From: CAZADA01 sp964568975
GTDB lineage: Bacteria; Pseudomonadota; Alphaproteobacteria; Caulobacterales; Maricaulaceae
Direction of reading: 5' to 3'
DNA: 25,462 bases
NCBI GenBank assembly: GCA_964568975.1
Contig: CAZMSO010000042.1
Coordinates: forward strand, 1 to 25,462
Every line of letters starts with the position of its first letter. Position 1 is the stretch's first letter. This document shows positions 7,662 to 14,429 of the stretch, piece by piece. The position numbers and the translations under genes are program-made. A model generated the notes under the pieces. The model searched no databases, had not been told where the DNA came from, and saw only the letters and a list, made by a program, of their open reading frames with translations.

Positions 7662-7698
7662 GGCGACATATTGCGACATAAACGCGCACGTTGTCGCC
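7662..7698. repeat. GCGACA half-site cluster (direct and inverted repeats)
   Basis: GCGACATA occurs at 7663-7670 and again at 7673-7680, exactly 10 bases apart, which places both copies on the same face of the helix. GGCGACA at 7662-7668 is also matched by the inverted TGTCGCC at 7692-7698. This geometry is typical of an operator bound by a dimer or tandem dimers. The regulator is not identifiable from the sequence. Confidence 0.5.
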
Positions 7699-7857
7699 GT
7701 GGCCGCCGCGGCGCCAACGCGCGCCGGTCGCAGGGGCGAATCTTGCCGCAGTTGGGCGCGAAAAAAGTGCGAATTACCGCACAATTTCCGTATGGAGAAA
7801 GGGTGTCCGTATTTGCCCGGGACTTTTAGCCAAATGTGCCGCGTCGATCTCACCGTT

Positions 7858-7905
7858 TGGGTGGTGAACCCACGCTGTACGCGTGGATCGTCCGTCAGAT
7901 GACGG
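7858..7905. promoter_or_regulatory. Tandem and mutually exclusive hairpins upstream of the GAF gene
   Basis: Three inverted repeats are packed together: TGGGT/ACCCA (7858-7862 with 7868-7872), CCACGC/GCGTGG (7870-7875 with 7881-7886) and CCGTCA/TGACGG (7892-7897 with 7900-7905). The first two share bases 7870-7872 and cannot form together, a layout seen in attenuators and leader switches. No U-run follows the last stem, so simple termination is not indicated. Confidence 0.4.
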
Positions 7906-7989
7906 CCTGCTGCGCCGACCCTGGCCAAAAGCGGTGGCTGTGCACGGGTGATGGGGATGATACTTAGACTTGATAATGGAAGTTCGCTG

Positions 7990-8604
7990 ATGCCTTCACC
8001 ACCGCCTTTGCCTGCTAACGAACAAGCGCGCCTCGACGCGCTCGCGCGGTATCGCATTATGGATACGCGCCCTGAGCCGCGCTTTGACCGGATCACGCGC
8101 CTTGCGGCGGCGTTTTTCGAAGCGCCGATGAGCGCGCTGAAATTCGCGGATCGTGATCGGATTTGGGTGAAATCGGCGGTCGGCTGCCCGACGGCGCAAG
8201 TGGCGCGGCGCATTGCGTTTTGCGCTTACACCATTTTGAATGACGGCGTGTTTTGTGTCGTTGACGCCACCCGCGACTGGCGTTTCGAGGACAGTCCTTA
8301 TGTGACGGAGCCGCCGCATGTGCGCGCCTATCTCGGCGCTCCGCTCGTCAGCAATGACGGCTATCGCCTCGGCTGTTTAAGCGTCGCCTTCAACGACCCT
8401 CGCGCGTTCACCCGCTCTGAATTGACCGCATTGGAGGATTTTGCCGCCATCGCCGTCAATGAGCTTGAGCTGCGTGTCCGCGAGGACGGCTGGCCCCCCG
8501 CGCCGCGCCCGACCGGCCAGAGCTTGGCGGAGTTTGATGTGCGCAACCGGCCCGCGCCGCGGCGCCCGAAAGGCGGGCCGCCGGCGAATGACAATGGCGG
8601 CTGA
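7990..8604 (+). CDS. Stand-alone GAF-domain protein
   Basis: A 204-residue protein made of a single GAF sensory domain (about residues 10-165) and a Pro/Arg-rich low-complexity tail. The sequence RLDALARYRIMDTRPEPRFDRITRLAAAFF, then FADRDRIWVKSAVG, RRIAFCAYTILND, VVDATRDWRFEDSPYV and YLGAPLVSNDGYRLGCLSV, is the pattern found at the N-terminus of many GAF histidine kinases and diguanylate cyclases. No kinase, GGDEF or HTH output domain is attached, so it may signal by protein contact. The ligand is unknown. Start: the ATG at 7990 has GGAAG 7 bases upstream. An earlier ATG at 7948 would add 14 residues and lacks a good site. Confidence 0.85.
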   Translation: MPSPPPLPANEQARLDALARYRIMDTRPEPRFDRITRLAAAFFEAPMSALKFADRDRIWVKSAVGCPTAQVARRIAFCAYTILNDGVFCVVDATRDWRFEDSPYVTEPPHVRAYLGAPLVSNDGYRLGCLSVAFNDPRAFTRSELTALEDFAAIAVNELELRVREDGWPPAPRPTGQSLAEFDVRNRPAPRRPKGGPPANDNGG

Positions 8605-8605
8605 G

Positions 8606-8645
8606 GGTCTGGGGGTCTGATGGTCTGGGGGTCTGGGGGGCTGGG
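8606..8645. repeat. Tandem 8-bp repeat, five copies (GGTCTGGG)
   Basis: Starting one base after the GAF stop codon there are five head-to-tail octamers: GGTCTGGG, GGTCTGAT, GGTCTGGG, GGTCTGGG and GGGCTGGG. It lies between the convergent GAF and xth genes. The G-rich plus strand could form a quadruplex-like structure and affect transcript ends. Slipped-strand length variation is plausible. Confidence 0.8.
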
Positions 8646-8702
8646 GTTGAACGTTCGACGCAGCGGCGTTTGTCGCCCGGCGCAGCCAGAGCCGCCGCGG
8701 CG

Positions 8703-9521
8703 TTAAAGCTCCAGGCGCGCTGTGACGGGAATGTGGTCGGAGGGCTTGTCCCAATCGCGGGTGTGGGCGTGCACGCTGACCGCTTCCGGCCCACGCGCGG
8801 CGACGCCCTCCACCAGCGGCGGCGACGCCCACACATGGTCGAGGCGCCGGCCGCGATTGGATTTTCGCCAATCGCGCGCGCGATAGCTCCACCACGTGAA
8901 AACGGGCTCAGGCTCTGGAATCGCGAGGCGCACAAGATCCGTTAAACCGCCGGCTTCACGCGCGGCGGTGAGGCCGAGCGTCTCCACCGGGGTGTGGCTG
9001 ACGACTTTCAACAGCTGCTTGTGGCTCCACACGTCATGCTCGCCCGGGGCGATGTTGAGGTCGCCAGTGATCACCACCGGCTCCGTCGCGAAACGCTCAG
9101 CCGACATTTCAAAATAAGCGCCCATGCGGGCCACGAAATCGAGCTTGTGGGCGAATTTATCATTGGCGTCCGGGTCCGGCTCATCGCCGCCAGCGGGCAC
9201 GTAATAATTGTGGATCTCAACGCCCATCACCCGCGCGACCGCGACGCGCGGGTGGCGGTTCATGCAGTGATCGGGGGCGGGAAGGGGCGCCAGCGGGTGC
9301 TTTGAGGCGATCGCCACGCCATGGGTTCCGCCTTTACCGTTCAGCACTAAGTGGGGGTAGCCGGCGGCCTCGAACGCTTTCGCGGGGAAGGCGTCATTGC
9401 TGCATTTCGTTTCTTGCAAGCACAACACGTCCGGTTGGGCGTCGGCCAAGAAGCGCGACACCTGCTCGGCGCGCAGGCGCACGGAGTTGATATTCCACGT
9501 GGTGACGGCGAGAACGGGCAT
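8703..9521 (-). CDS. xth: Exodeoxyribonuclease III (AP endonuclease, Xth/ExoA family)
   Basis: A Mg2+-dependent nuclease of the exonuclease-endonuclease-phosphatase family that cuts at abasic sites and degrades 3' ends in base-excision repair. The 272-residue product has TTWNINSVR at 7-15, the metal-binding Glu37 in LQETK, NYYVPAG, the GDLNIAP motif near residue 150, WWSYRARDWRKSNRGRRLDHVW and the C-terminal catalytic SDHIPV (His263). The ATG at 9521 places the protein start directly at the first beta strand, as in relatives. The 54 extra codons open upstream are low-complexity and not family-like. It is convergent with the GAF gene and divergent from the ion-channel gene. Confidence 0.95.
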   Translation of the reverse strand: MPVLAVTTWNINSVRLRAEQVSRFLADAQPDVLCLQETKCSNDAFPAKAFEAAGYPHLVLNGKGGTHGVAIASKHPLAPLPAPDHCMNRHPRVAVARVMGVEIHNYYVPAGGDEPDPDANDKFAHKLDFVARMGAYFEMSAERFATEPVVITGDLNIAPGEHDVWSHKQLLKVVSHTPVETLGLTAAREAGGLTDLVRLAIPEPEPVFTWWSYRARDWRKSNRGRRLDHVWASPPLVEGVAARGPEAVSVHAHTRDWDKPSDHIPVTARLEL

Positions 9522-9671
9522 GGCGCAGGGTCTTAGCGCTCTTTGCGTCGAAAGGGGAGAGGCGCGTGCGCGCCAGCGCGCGAGGTGCGGCGCTGTCGCG
9601 GGGATGCGCGCGCGGCCTTGCTCACAGCGTGACGCCGCCGCGGCCCGCCGCGAGGGCGCGGGGATGGCGGC

Positions 9672-10109
9672 ATGATTGCCCAATTGGCGTTAGGCACAGT
9701 GGTGATCATCGCGACGGTGACGGTAAAGGCGGCGTTCATCGCCGTGGCCATGGCGATCGCACACAAGATCCGACCGTGGCTTGCGCGAAGCCCGCGTCTC
9801 ATGCGCCGCTTCTTTGCGCTGGTCGCGGTGACGTTGTGGCAATTGGCGGCGCTCGGCGTCGGCGCGTGGATTTGGACGGCCGCGTTTCTCGTGCTCGGCG
9901 CCTTCGATGCTTTGGAGCCGGCGCTTTACTTCGCGGTGGTGTGTTTTACGACCCTCGGTTTTGGCGACATTATCCTCGAGGAGGAGCTGCGCCTGCTCTC
10001 GGGCCTGTGCGCCGCCAATGGGTTGCTGCTGTTCGGCCTCAGCTCAGCCTTTTTGATTGAGTTTATCTTGCGCCTGCCGCGCCTTGATCCCGCGCGCGAC
10101 CCGGCTTGA
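9672..10109 (+). CDS. Small two-transmembrane potassium-channel-like protein (Ion_trans_2)
   Basis: A 145-residue membrane protein. Hydrophobic segments lie at about 5-30, 47-75 and 103-135, and a pore-helix and filter region, LYFAVVCFTTLGFGDI, lies at about 85-100. TTLGFGD aligns with the TVGYGD-type selectivity filter of K+ channels, with Leu and Phe replacing Val and Tyr; TTxGFGD filters are common in bacterial relatives. No regulatory RCK, TrkA or cyclic-nucleotide domain is attached. The ATG at 9672 follows GGGATGGCGGC. The gene ends 58 bases before a flavoprotein that begins with a cNMP-binding fold, so the two are probably co-transcribed. Confidence 0.85.
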   Translation: MIAQLALGTVVIIATVTVKAAFIAVAMAIAHKIRPWLARSPRLMRRFFALVAVTLWQLAALGVGAWIWTAAFLVLGAFDALEPALYFAVVCFTTLGFGDIILEEELRLLSGLCAANGLLLFGLSSAFLIEFILRLPRLDPARDPA

Positions 10110-10167
10110 CGCGGGGCGCGCGATGGGCGCGTGTCACAGCCGGCTTAGTGTTCTCAGGAGTGTCCGC

Positions 10168-11856
10168 ATGACGACGGCGCCGCCCCCCGAGGTCAACCAC
10201 ACCTTCACGGACGCCGACTTGGCTCAGTTGAGGGCGTATGGCGCCGTTCGTCGCCATGAGGCGGGCGCGGTGCTGACGGCGGAGGGTCAGTCGAACGCAG
10301 ATTGCCTCGTCACGCTGTCGGGGGAGACCCACATCATTGTCGACGGGGCGGACGGGCCGCGGCGCGTCGGCTTTATGGAGCGCGGCCAGTTCGCGGGCGA
10401 CACGACGGTCCTCACGGGCCAGGCGGCGCTCGCGCGCACGGTGATGGGCGTGGCGGGGGAGGTGCTGCACATCCCCCATGACCGGTTCCAGAGACTGTTG
10501 GTGGAGAATTCCGCGCTCTCAGACGTGTTTGTGCGGGTCTTGGCCGCGCGCCGGGAGTTTGGGCGCAGCCGCGGTTTTTCCTCCACCATCGTCATTGGTC
10601 AGGCGACGGACCGCACGCTGTTTGCGATCCGCGACTTGTTGGCCAAGCATAGCGTCAATCACGCGTGGCTCGACCCTGCGGCGGACGCCGCCGCCGCGCC
10701 GCTGATGGAAGCGCGCGGCGTCGCGTATGAGGAGCTGCCGGCGGTGCTGCGCGGCGCGAGCCTGGTGCTGAAACGGCCGAGCTTGGCGGAGGTGGCGGAG
10801 GCTTATGGCCTGGATTTGCTCCCCGACGGCGCGACGGCGGATGTGATTGTCGTGGGCTCGGGCCCGGCGGGGCTCGCGGCGGCCGTCTATGCGGGCTCGG
10901 AGGGGCTTTCTGTGCTGACGCTTGATGCTGAGGGGCCGGGCGGGCAAGCGGGCACGTCCTCCAAGATCGAGAACTACTTGGGATTCCCCACGGGCGTGTC
11001 CGGGCGTGAACTGGCCGAGCGCGCGACGGTCCAGGCGCAGAAGTTCGGCGCGCGCGTCGCCGCGCCTGTCCAAGCCGCGAGTTTAGTCCGTGATGGCGAG
11101 GCCTATTGCGTCAGCATCAAAGACGGCCGGCGGCTGCGCAGCTGTGCTGTGGTGATCGCCACGGGCGCGCAATACCGGCGCTTGCCCATCCCCAATCTTG
11201 AGCGGTTTGAGGGCCGCGGCGTGCATTACGGCGCGACGCCTATGGAGGCCCAGCTGTGCGGCGGCCAAGAGGTGGCGGTCGTCGGCGCCGGCAATTCCGC
11301 GGGCCAGGGGGCTGTGTTTCTCTCACAAACGGCCGAAGCGGTGCATGTGCTTTACCGGCGCCCAGACATTCGCGAGACGATGTCGGAGTATCTGGTGCGG
11401 CGCTTAGAAGAAGCTGCGAACATTCATTTGCATCCCGCGACCGAGGTCTCCGCCCTCTATGGGCTTGACGGCGCGGACGCCGACACCGACCGGCTGACAG
11501 CGGCGGATTGGACGAACCGCGCAACCGGCGAGACGACGCGGCGGGAGGTCCCGTTCGTCTTTTTGTTCATTGGCGCAGCGCCGTTCACCGACTGGTTGCC
11601 CGCGACTGTGGCCCGCGACGCCAAGGGCTTTCTGAAAACAGGCCCGGATCTTGAGACGATCGATTTGGTCAAAGCGGGCTGGGGGCTGGAGCGGCTGCCG
11701 ACCCGCTATGAAACCAGCTGGCCGCGCGTCTACGCCGTCGGCGATGTGCGCGCGGGCTCCGTCAAGCGCGTGGCGAGCGCTGTGGGCGAAGGCTCCGTCG
11801 TCGTCAGCGATGTTCACGCGGCTCTGGCGGACGTCAGCGCCAAGATCGACGCTTAG
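10168..11856 (+). CDS. FAD-dependent oxidoreductase: cNMP-fold + thioredoxin-fold + thioredoxin-reductase-like domains
   Basis: A 562-residue flavoprotein with three parts. Residues about 10-130 form a cyclic-nucleotide-binding fold whose phosphate cassette (RGQFAGDTTVLTGQAALARTV) keeps the Arg but not the usual GE-ALL sequence. Residues about 137-217 look like a thioredoxin/glutaredoxin fold without CxxC. Residues about 224-560 are the class II pyridine-nucleotide reductase module: GSGPAG at 230-235 for FAD, GGQAGTSSKIENYLGFPTG, GAGNSAGQG at 373-381 for NAD(P)H and YAVGDVRAGSVKRVASAVGEG for FAD. Where thioredoxin reductases carry CATC, this protein reads GATPMEAQLC, so no redox CxxC exists. 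Electron acceptor unknown. The ATG at 10168 has AGGAG 7 bases upstream. Likely in an operon with the preceding channel gene. Confidence 0.9.
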   Translation: MTTAPPPEVNHTFTDADLAQLRAYGAVRRHEAGAVLTAEGQSNADCLVTLSGETHIIVDGADGPRRVGFMERGQFAGDTTVLTGQAALARTVMGVAGEVLHIPHDRFQRLLVENSALSDVFVRVLAARREFGRSRGFSSTIVIGQATDRTLFAIRDLLAKHSVNHAWLDPAADAAAAPLMEARGVAYEELPAVLRGASLVLKRPSLAEVAEAYGLDLLPDGATADVIVVGSGPAGLAAAVYAGSEGLSVLTLDAEGPGGQAGTSSKIENYLGFPTGVSGRELAERATVQAQKFGARVAAPVQAASLVRDGEAYCVSIKDGRRLRSCAVVIATGAQYRRLPIPNLERFEGRGVHYGATPMEAQLCGGQEVAVVGAGNSAGQGAVFLSQTAEAVHVLYRRPDIRETMSEYLVRRLEEAANIHLHPATEVSALYGLDGADADTDRLTAADWTNRATGETTRREVPFVFLFIGAAPFTDWLPATVARDAKGFLKTGPDLETIDLVKAGWGLERLPTRYETSWPRVYAVGDVRAGSVKRVASAVGEGSVVVSDVHAALADVSAKIDA

Positions 11857-11874
11857 CCGCGGCGCCCGGCGGCG

Positions 11875-12009
11875 TCACGCGCGGGTTTGAGTGCGCTCCG
11901 CCCAGGGGTTCTGCGCGCGCAGGGTTCTCCACGCAGGCGTCGCCGTCACGCACGGCGCGTCACCGCGCAGAGCGATGGCGCTCACCCCGCCGTCGGGCCC
12001 AAACGACAC
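11875..12009 (-). CDS. Possible small protein (44 codons)
   Basis: On the minus strand a frame open from 12045 to a TGA at 11875-11877 reads SFGPDGGVSAIALRGDAP followed by CVTATPAWRTLRAQNPWAE. Third codon positions are strongly G/C-biased, as in the neighbouring genes, and the residue mix is protein-like. The only conventional start is the GTG at 12009, with a GAGG just 2 bases upstream, which is too close to be convincing. The frame starts within the end of the upstream hypothetical gene (stop at 12036), so it may be coupled to it, be a frameshifted remnant of its C-terminus, or be chance. Family not recognised. Confidence 0.35.
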   Translation of the reverse strand: MSFGPDGGVSAIALRGDAPCVTATPAWRTLRAQNPWAERTQTRA

Positions 12010-12035
12010 GTCCTCATTGATCGCCGTCAGCCGGC

Positions 12036-12653
12036 TTAGAGAATGTTAAGCGACCGCCCCGCCAGTCCGACGGGCCAGCGGCCGCGAATGTAGAGCTGGT
12101 GGCGGGCGAACAAGGGGTGGGCGGCGGCGTCCTCGCCCGTCTCAGCGGCGATGAGGGCGAGCGCTGCGCCATGGGCGGCCTGGACCGCGCCGCCGACGGC
12201 GGCCGTGTGCAGATGGCGATCCGCGCTGTCGCCGAGGGCCGCGGCGTCCTCCGCGGCGGCTTTGGCGGTGCGTCCCACCACGTCCGACACCAGCGCCAGC
12301 GCGACGCCCACGCCTTCCTCAGTGACCACTTCAAGGGCCGCGACCGTCAACGCCGCGCGGGCCATCTCCTCGGCCTCCCAGCCGTCGCCGTCGATGTCGA
12401 GGGACAAGGCCGCCTCCGCGGCGTCATCCCAATCGCCAAGCGGGGCGGGCTCCACATCCGGAAAGCCCAGCCCGTCCAGAAAGGCGCGCGCCGCGGCCCG
12501 GTCGCCGGCGTCGAGCGGTTCGCCGAGGCGCGCGAAATAGCCTTCGCCTTTGAGCGCCTCCGCGAACGCGCGCACGCGGTAAAGCCGCGGCGCTTCCTCA
12601 AGGAGGGCGTCGAAATCCGCAGCGCCGCCGGCGTCGCCAAACACGTCAGACAT
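12036..12653 (-). CDS. Hypothetical protein, acidic and Ala-rich
   Basis: A 205-residue protein of no family I recognise. It begins MSDVFGDAGGAADFDALLEE and continues through mostly helical, acidic sequence (LDIDGDGWEAEEMARAALTVAALE). It has a central Ala/Val helix-rich stretch (VALALVSDVVGRTAKAAAEDAAAL) and ends PLFARHQLYIRGRWPVGLAG. DIDGDGWEAEE resembles a calcium-loop pattern, but a single copy is weak evidence. There is no signal peptide or clear membrane span. The ATG at 12653 has an excellent GGAGGGG 6 bases upstream. The frame is open to 12854, but the added residues look non-coding and cross a promoter/terminator region. It lies downstream of a strong terminator, so it probably has its own promoter. 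Confidence 0.75.
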   Translation of the reverse strand: MSDVFGDAGGAADFDALLEEAPRLYRVRAFAEALKGEGYFARLGEPLDAGDRAAARAFLDGLGFPDVEPAPLGDWDDAAEAALSLDIDGDGWEAEEMARAALTVAALEVVTEEGVGVALALVSDVVGRTAKAAAEDAAALGDSADRHLHTAAVGGAVQAAHGAALALIAAETGEDAAAHPLFARHQLYIRGRWPVGLAGRSLNIL

Positions 12654-12715
12654 GTCCGACCCCTCCGTCACACACAACAGCGCCCCAAAACGGGACGCGC
12701 CGTCGACTATCATGT

Positions 12716-12765
12716 CGCCGAAAAATGCGGACGCCCGACCGAGAGGGGGGGTCGGTCGGGCGTCC
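12716..12765 (-). terminator. Strong rho-independent terminator (minus strand)
   Basis: GGACGCCCGACCGA at 12729-12742 and TCGGTCGGGCGTCC at 12752-12765 form a perfect 14-bp stem with a 9-base loop. Read on the minus strand the hairpin is followed by GCATTTTTCGG, an adequate U-tract. The plus-strand side lacks one (TTGTGCG). It therefore ends transcripts coming from lolA or from a small RNA between lolA and this point. Confidence 0.85.
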
Positions 12766-12880
12766 TTGTGCGCTCCTAAAAGCGCTGCGCCGGGAGGGGA
12801 TAACACCGGCGCCACCGCGGCAGCGGGGTCGAGGCCATGACAGCGGGGGGACAACGCCAGGCCTCAAGCTGCTCGCGGCT
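12720..12880 (-). ncRNA. Candidate small RNA between lolA and the hypothetical gene
   Basis: Between the lolA stop and the strong terminator about 200 bases lack a credible gene. A good -10 hexamer TATGAT (minus strand, 12892-12887) would start a transcript near 12880 that ends at the terminator, about 160 nt. A TTGATT lies upstream of it with a poor 20-base spacing. Within the transcript GCGCT/AGCGC forms a second hairpin just before the terminator. A 20-codon ORF is also present but has no ribosome site. No Rfam family was recognised; alternatively this is simply the lolA 3' untranslated region. Confidence 0.35.
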
Positions 12881-12968
12881 TGCTGTATCATAGTGGCAAC
12901 ACGCTCGGGGAAAATCAATAGGGGCTGATGCCGATCCTTGGCCGTTGTGGAGGCGCCACGGGCGATTC

Positions 12969-13763
12969 TCACCGACCGCCGCGGCGTCGCTCCGGAGTGT
13001 TCACGCGAAAGAGAGCTGGGCGCAACCGCACGTCCCGTTCCGGGTCAATCAGCGTCGTGCGGGTCAGCAAGCCGGCGCCGTCCAGCACCTCCCAGCCGCG
13101 CAACTCAAGCGAATCAGCGGCGCTGGCGAACAGCAAGGTTAACGACCCGTCAACCTCGCCGCTGGGGTCGCGCATGGACGCCGCGACTTCGTTTGGACCC
13201 GCTGCGACCCAGGTGATTGCGGCGTCGCGTCGCAGGTTCACATCCCGCTTCACGAAGAGGTGAAGAGGCGTCGCACGCAGGGCGATTTGGTCGGACTGAC
13301 CCAGATCGGGATAGTCCAGCTGAACAATCGCTCCGTCGGACGTAATCACAGCAGGATCCACATGGGGCGGGTCATAAGCGAACCGGAACCGCCCTGGTCG
13401 GTCCAGCAGCATTTCGCCCGCGGCTTCCATGACGGTTTGGCGCGCCGACACGTCCACGACGGTCTGCGTGAAGCGCGCGCGCACGGTGTCGATCGCGTTG
13501 AGATAGGCGTCGATCCGCTCCACCAGAGCCGCGGCCTCCGGCGTGAACGGCGCGTCGGGGCTGTCTGGCGCAAAGGAAAAGCCGGCGTTCTCGAGACGCT
13601 CCGTTTCCTCCGGCGACAGCGCGGGCGCGGCGGCCGCTTCCGGCGGCGCGCCGTCGGCTTGGGCGAAAGCGGCGCTGGGCGCGAAGGCCAACGCAAGGGC
13701 TGCGACCGCCGCGCGCCGGCGGCGCGGGCTTAGGTCATGCCGTCTGGCGGGGTGTGTGATCAT
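12969..13763 (-). CDS. lolA: LolA-like periplasmic outer-membrane lipoprotein carrier
   Basis: LolA carries lipoproteins from the LolCDE complex across the periplasm to the outer membrane. The 264-residue product has a basic N-terminus (HDLSPRRRR), a hydrophobic core and a likely cleavage after AFA-QA near residue 35. A Pro/Ala-rich spacer (about 36-75) is longer than in E. coli LolA. The LolA fold then shows LVERIDAYLNAIDTVRARFTQTVVD, the characteristic GEMLLDRPGRFRFAYDPP, ITSDGAIVQLDYPDLGQSDQI and LFVKRDVNL. The ATG at 13763 is the only ATG near the signal peptide, though its ribosome site is weak. It lies downstream of dcd on the same strand with a 78-base gap. Confidence 0.88.
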   Translation of the reverse strand: MITHPARRHDLSPRRRRAAVAALALAFAPSAAFAQADGAPPEAAAAPALSPEETERLENAGFSFAPDSPDAPFTPEAAALVERIDAYLNAIDTVRARFTQTVVDVSARQTVMEAAGEMLLDRPGRFRFAYDPPHVDPAVITSDGAIVQLDYPDLGQSDQIALRATPLHLFVKRDVNLRRDAAITWVAAGPNEVAASMRDPSGEVDGSLTLLFASAADSLELRGWEVLDGAGLLTRTTLIDPERDVRLRPALFRVNTPERRRGGR

Positions 13764-13841
13764 GGGTTGAACATGCCCCCGACAACGCGTCGCGCCAAGA
13801 TCCCGATGTGGGGCGCGACCGCGCCGCCGCGTCCCCGTCCG

Positions 13842-14429
13842 TCACGCCCGTTCGCGGGCGATGCGGCTGGCGGTGGCGCCGCTTTGGTCGACATATTTCG
13901 CGTCGCCGCGCGCGCCGTAATGGCGTTGCGCGGGGGAGGAGAGGGGTTCAAAGCTGATCGCGCACACCGCCATGCCGGGACGCAAGCCAAGGGGCAAACG
14001 CCCGCAATTGTAAAACTCCAGCACCAATTGGCCGCTCCACCCGGGGTCCACGAAATGGGCCGTCGAATGCACCATCAGGCCAAGCCGCGCGAGGCTTGAG
14101 CGGCCATTAATCAGCCCGCACACATCCGCCGCCAGCTCCACCCGCTCCAGCGTCGCGCCAAGCGCCAGCTCGCCCGGGTGGAGGTAAAACACATCCTCCG
14201 GCGACAGCGTGATTTCATCGGCCATGGTGCGTTCGATCGCCTCGCCAATCTCCTCGCGCGTGGCGCCGAGATCGATGTGGGAGCCCGTGTGCATGGAGAA
14301 CACGCGAAAGGTGGGCCCAAGCCGCAGATCCACCGATGCGCCGTTGATCGCGGCGTCCGGCGGCGGCGGCGTGATCGTGATCTTGCCCGCCTTGATGTGG
14401 GCGAGAATGTCGGTGTCGGAGAGTTTCAT
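13842..14429 (-). CDS. dcd: dCTP deaminase
   Basis: Converts dCTP to dUTP and ammonia, supplying dUMP for thymidylate synthesis. The 195-residue protein matches the E. coli enzyme length and landmarks: SDTDILAHIKAGKI at the start, INGASVDLRLG, and the block NGRSSLARLGLMVHSTAHFVDPGWSG followed by LVLEFYN. Arg110, Arg115 and catalytic Glu138 fall at the same positions as in E. coli Dcd. It lacks the extra residues of bifunctional DCD-DUT enzymes as far as I can judge. The ATG at 14429 is preceded by GGGAGG with 5-base spacing. The longer open frame to 14687 runs into the divergent promoter region and is rejected. Confidence 0.96.
   Translation of the reverse strand: MKLSDTDILAHIKAGKITITPPPPDAAINGASVDLRLGPTFRVFSMHTGSHIDLGATREEIGEAIERTMADEITLSPEDVFYLHPGELALGATLERVELAADVCGLINGRSSLARLGLMVHSTAHFVDPGWSGQLVLEFYNCGRLPLGLRPGMAVCAISFEPLSSPAQRHYGARGDAKYVDQSGATASRIARERA

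Larger units (their letters stand above)
7596..7989. other. Structured intergenic region between cenR and the GAF gene
   Basis: Nearly 400 bases have no convincing ORF. The region is less G+C-rich than the flanking genes and contains the GCGACA repeat cluster at 7662-7698, a short hairpin GTGCG/CGCAC at 7767-7782 and tandem hairpins at 7858-7905. A TGATAAT-like -10 element lies just before the GAF gene. It probably holds the GAF gene's promoter and a structured 5' leader, or a small RNA gene. No riboswitch class was recognised. Confidence 0.5.

Noticed and set aside
8646..8665. GGTTGAACGTTCGACGC, resembling a tRNA T-arm
   Set aside because: No matching acceptor, anticodon or D-arm structure can be built around it.
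8880..8905. CACGTGAAAAC resembling half of a parS site
   Set aside because: It lies within xth and encodes the conserved FTWW region; the left half (TCCAC) does not match parS.
12780..12842. 20-codon minus-strand ORF inside the candidate small RNA
   Set aside because: No ribosome-binding site, and the residues (MASTPLPRWRRCYPLPAQRF) show no family or codon support.
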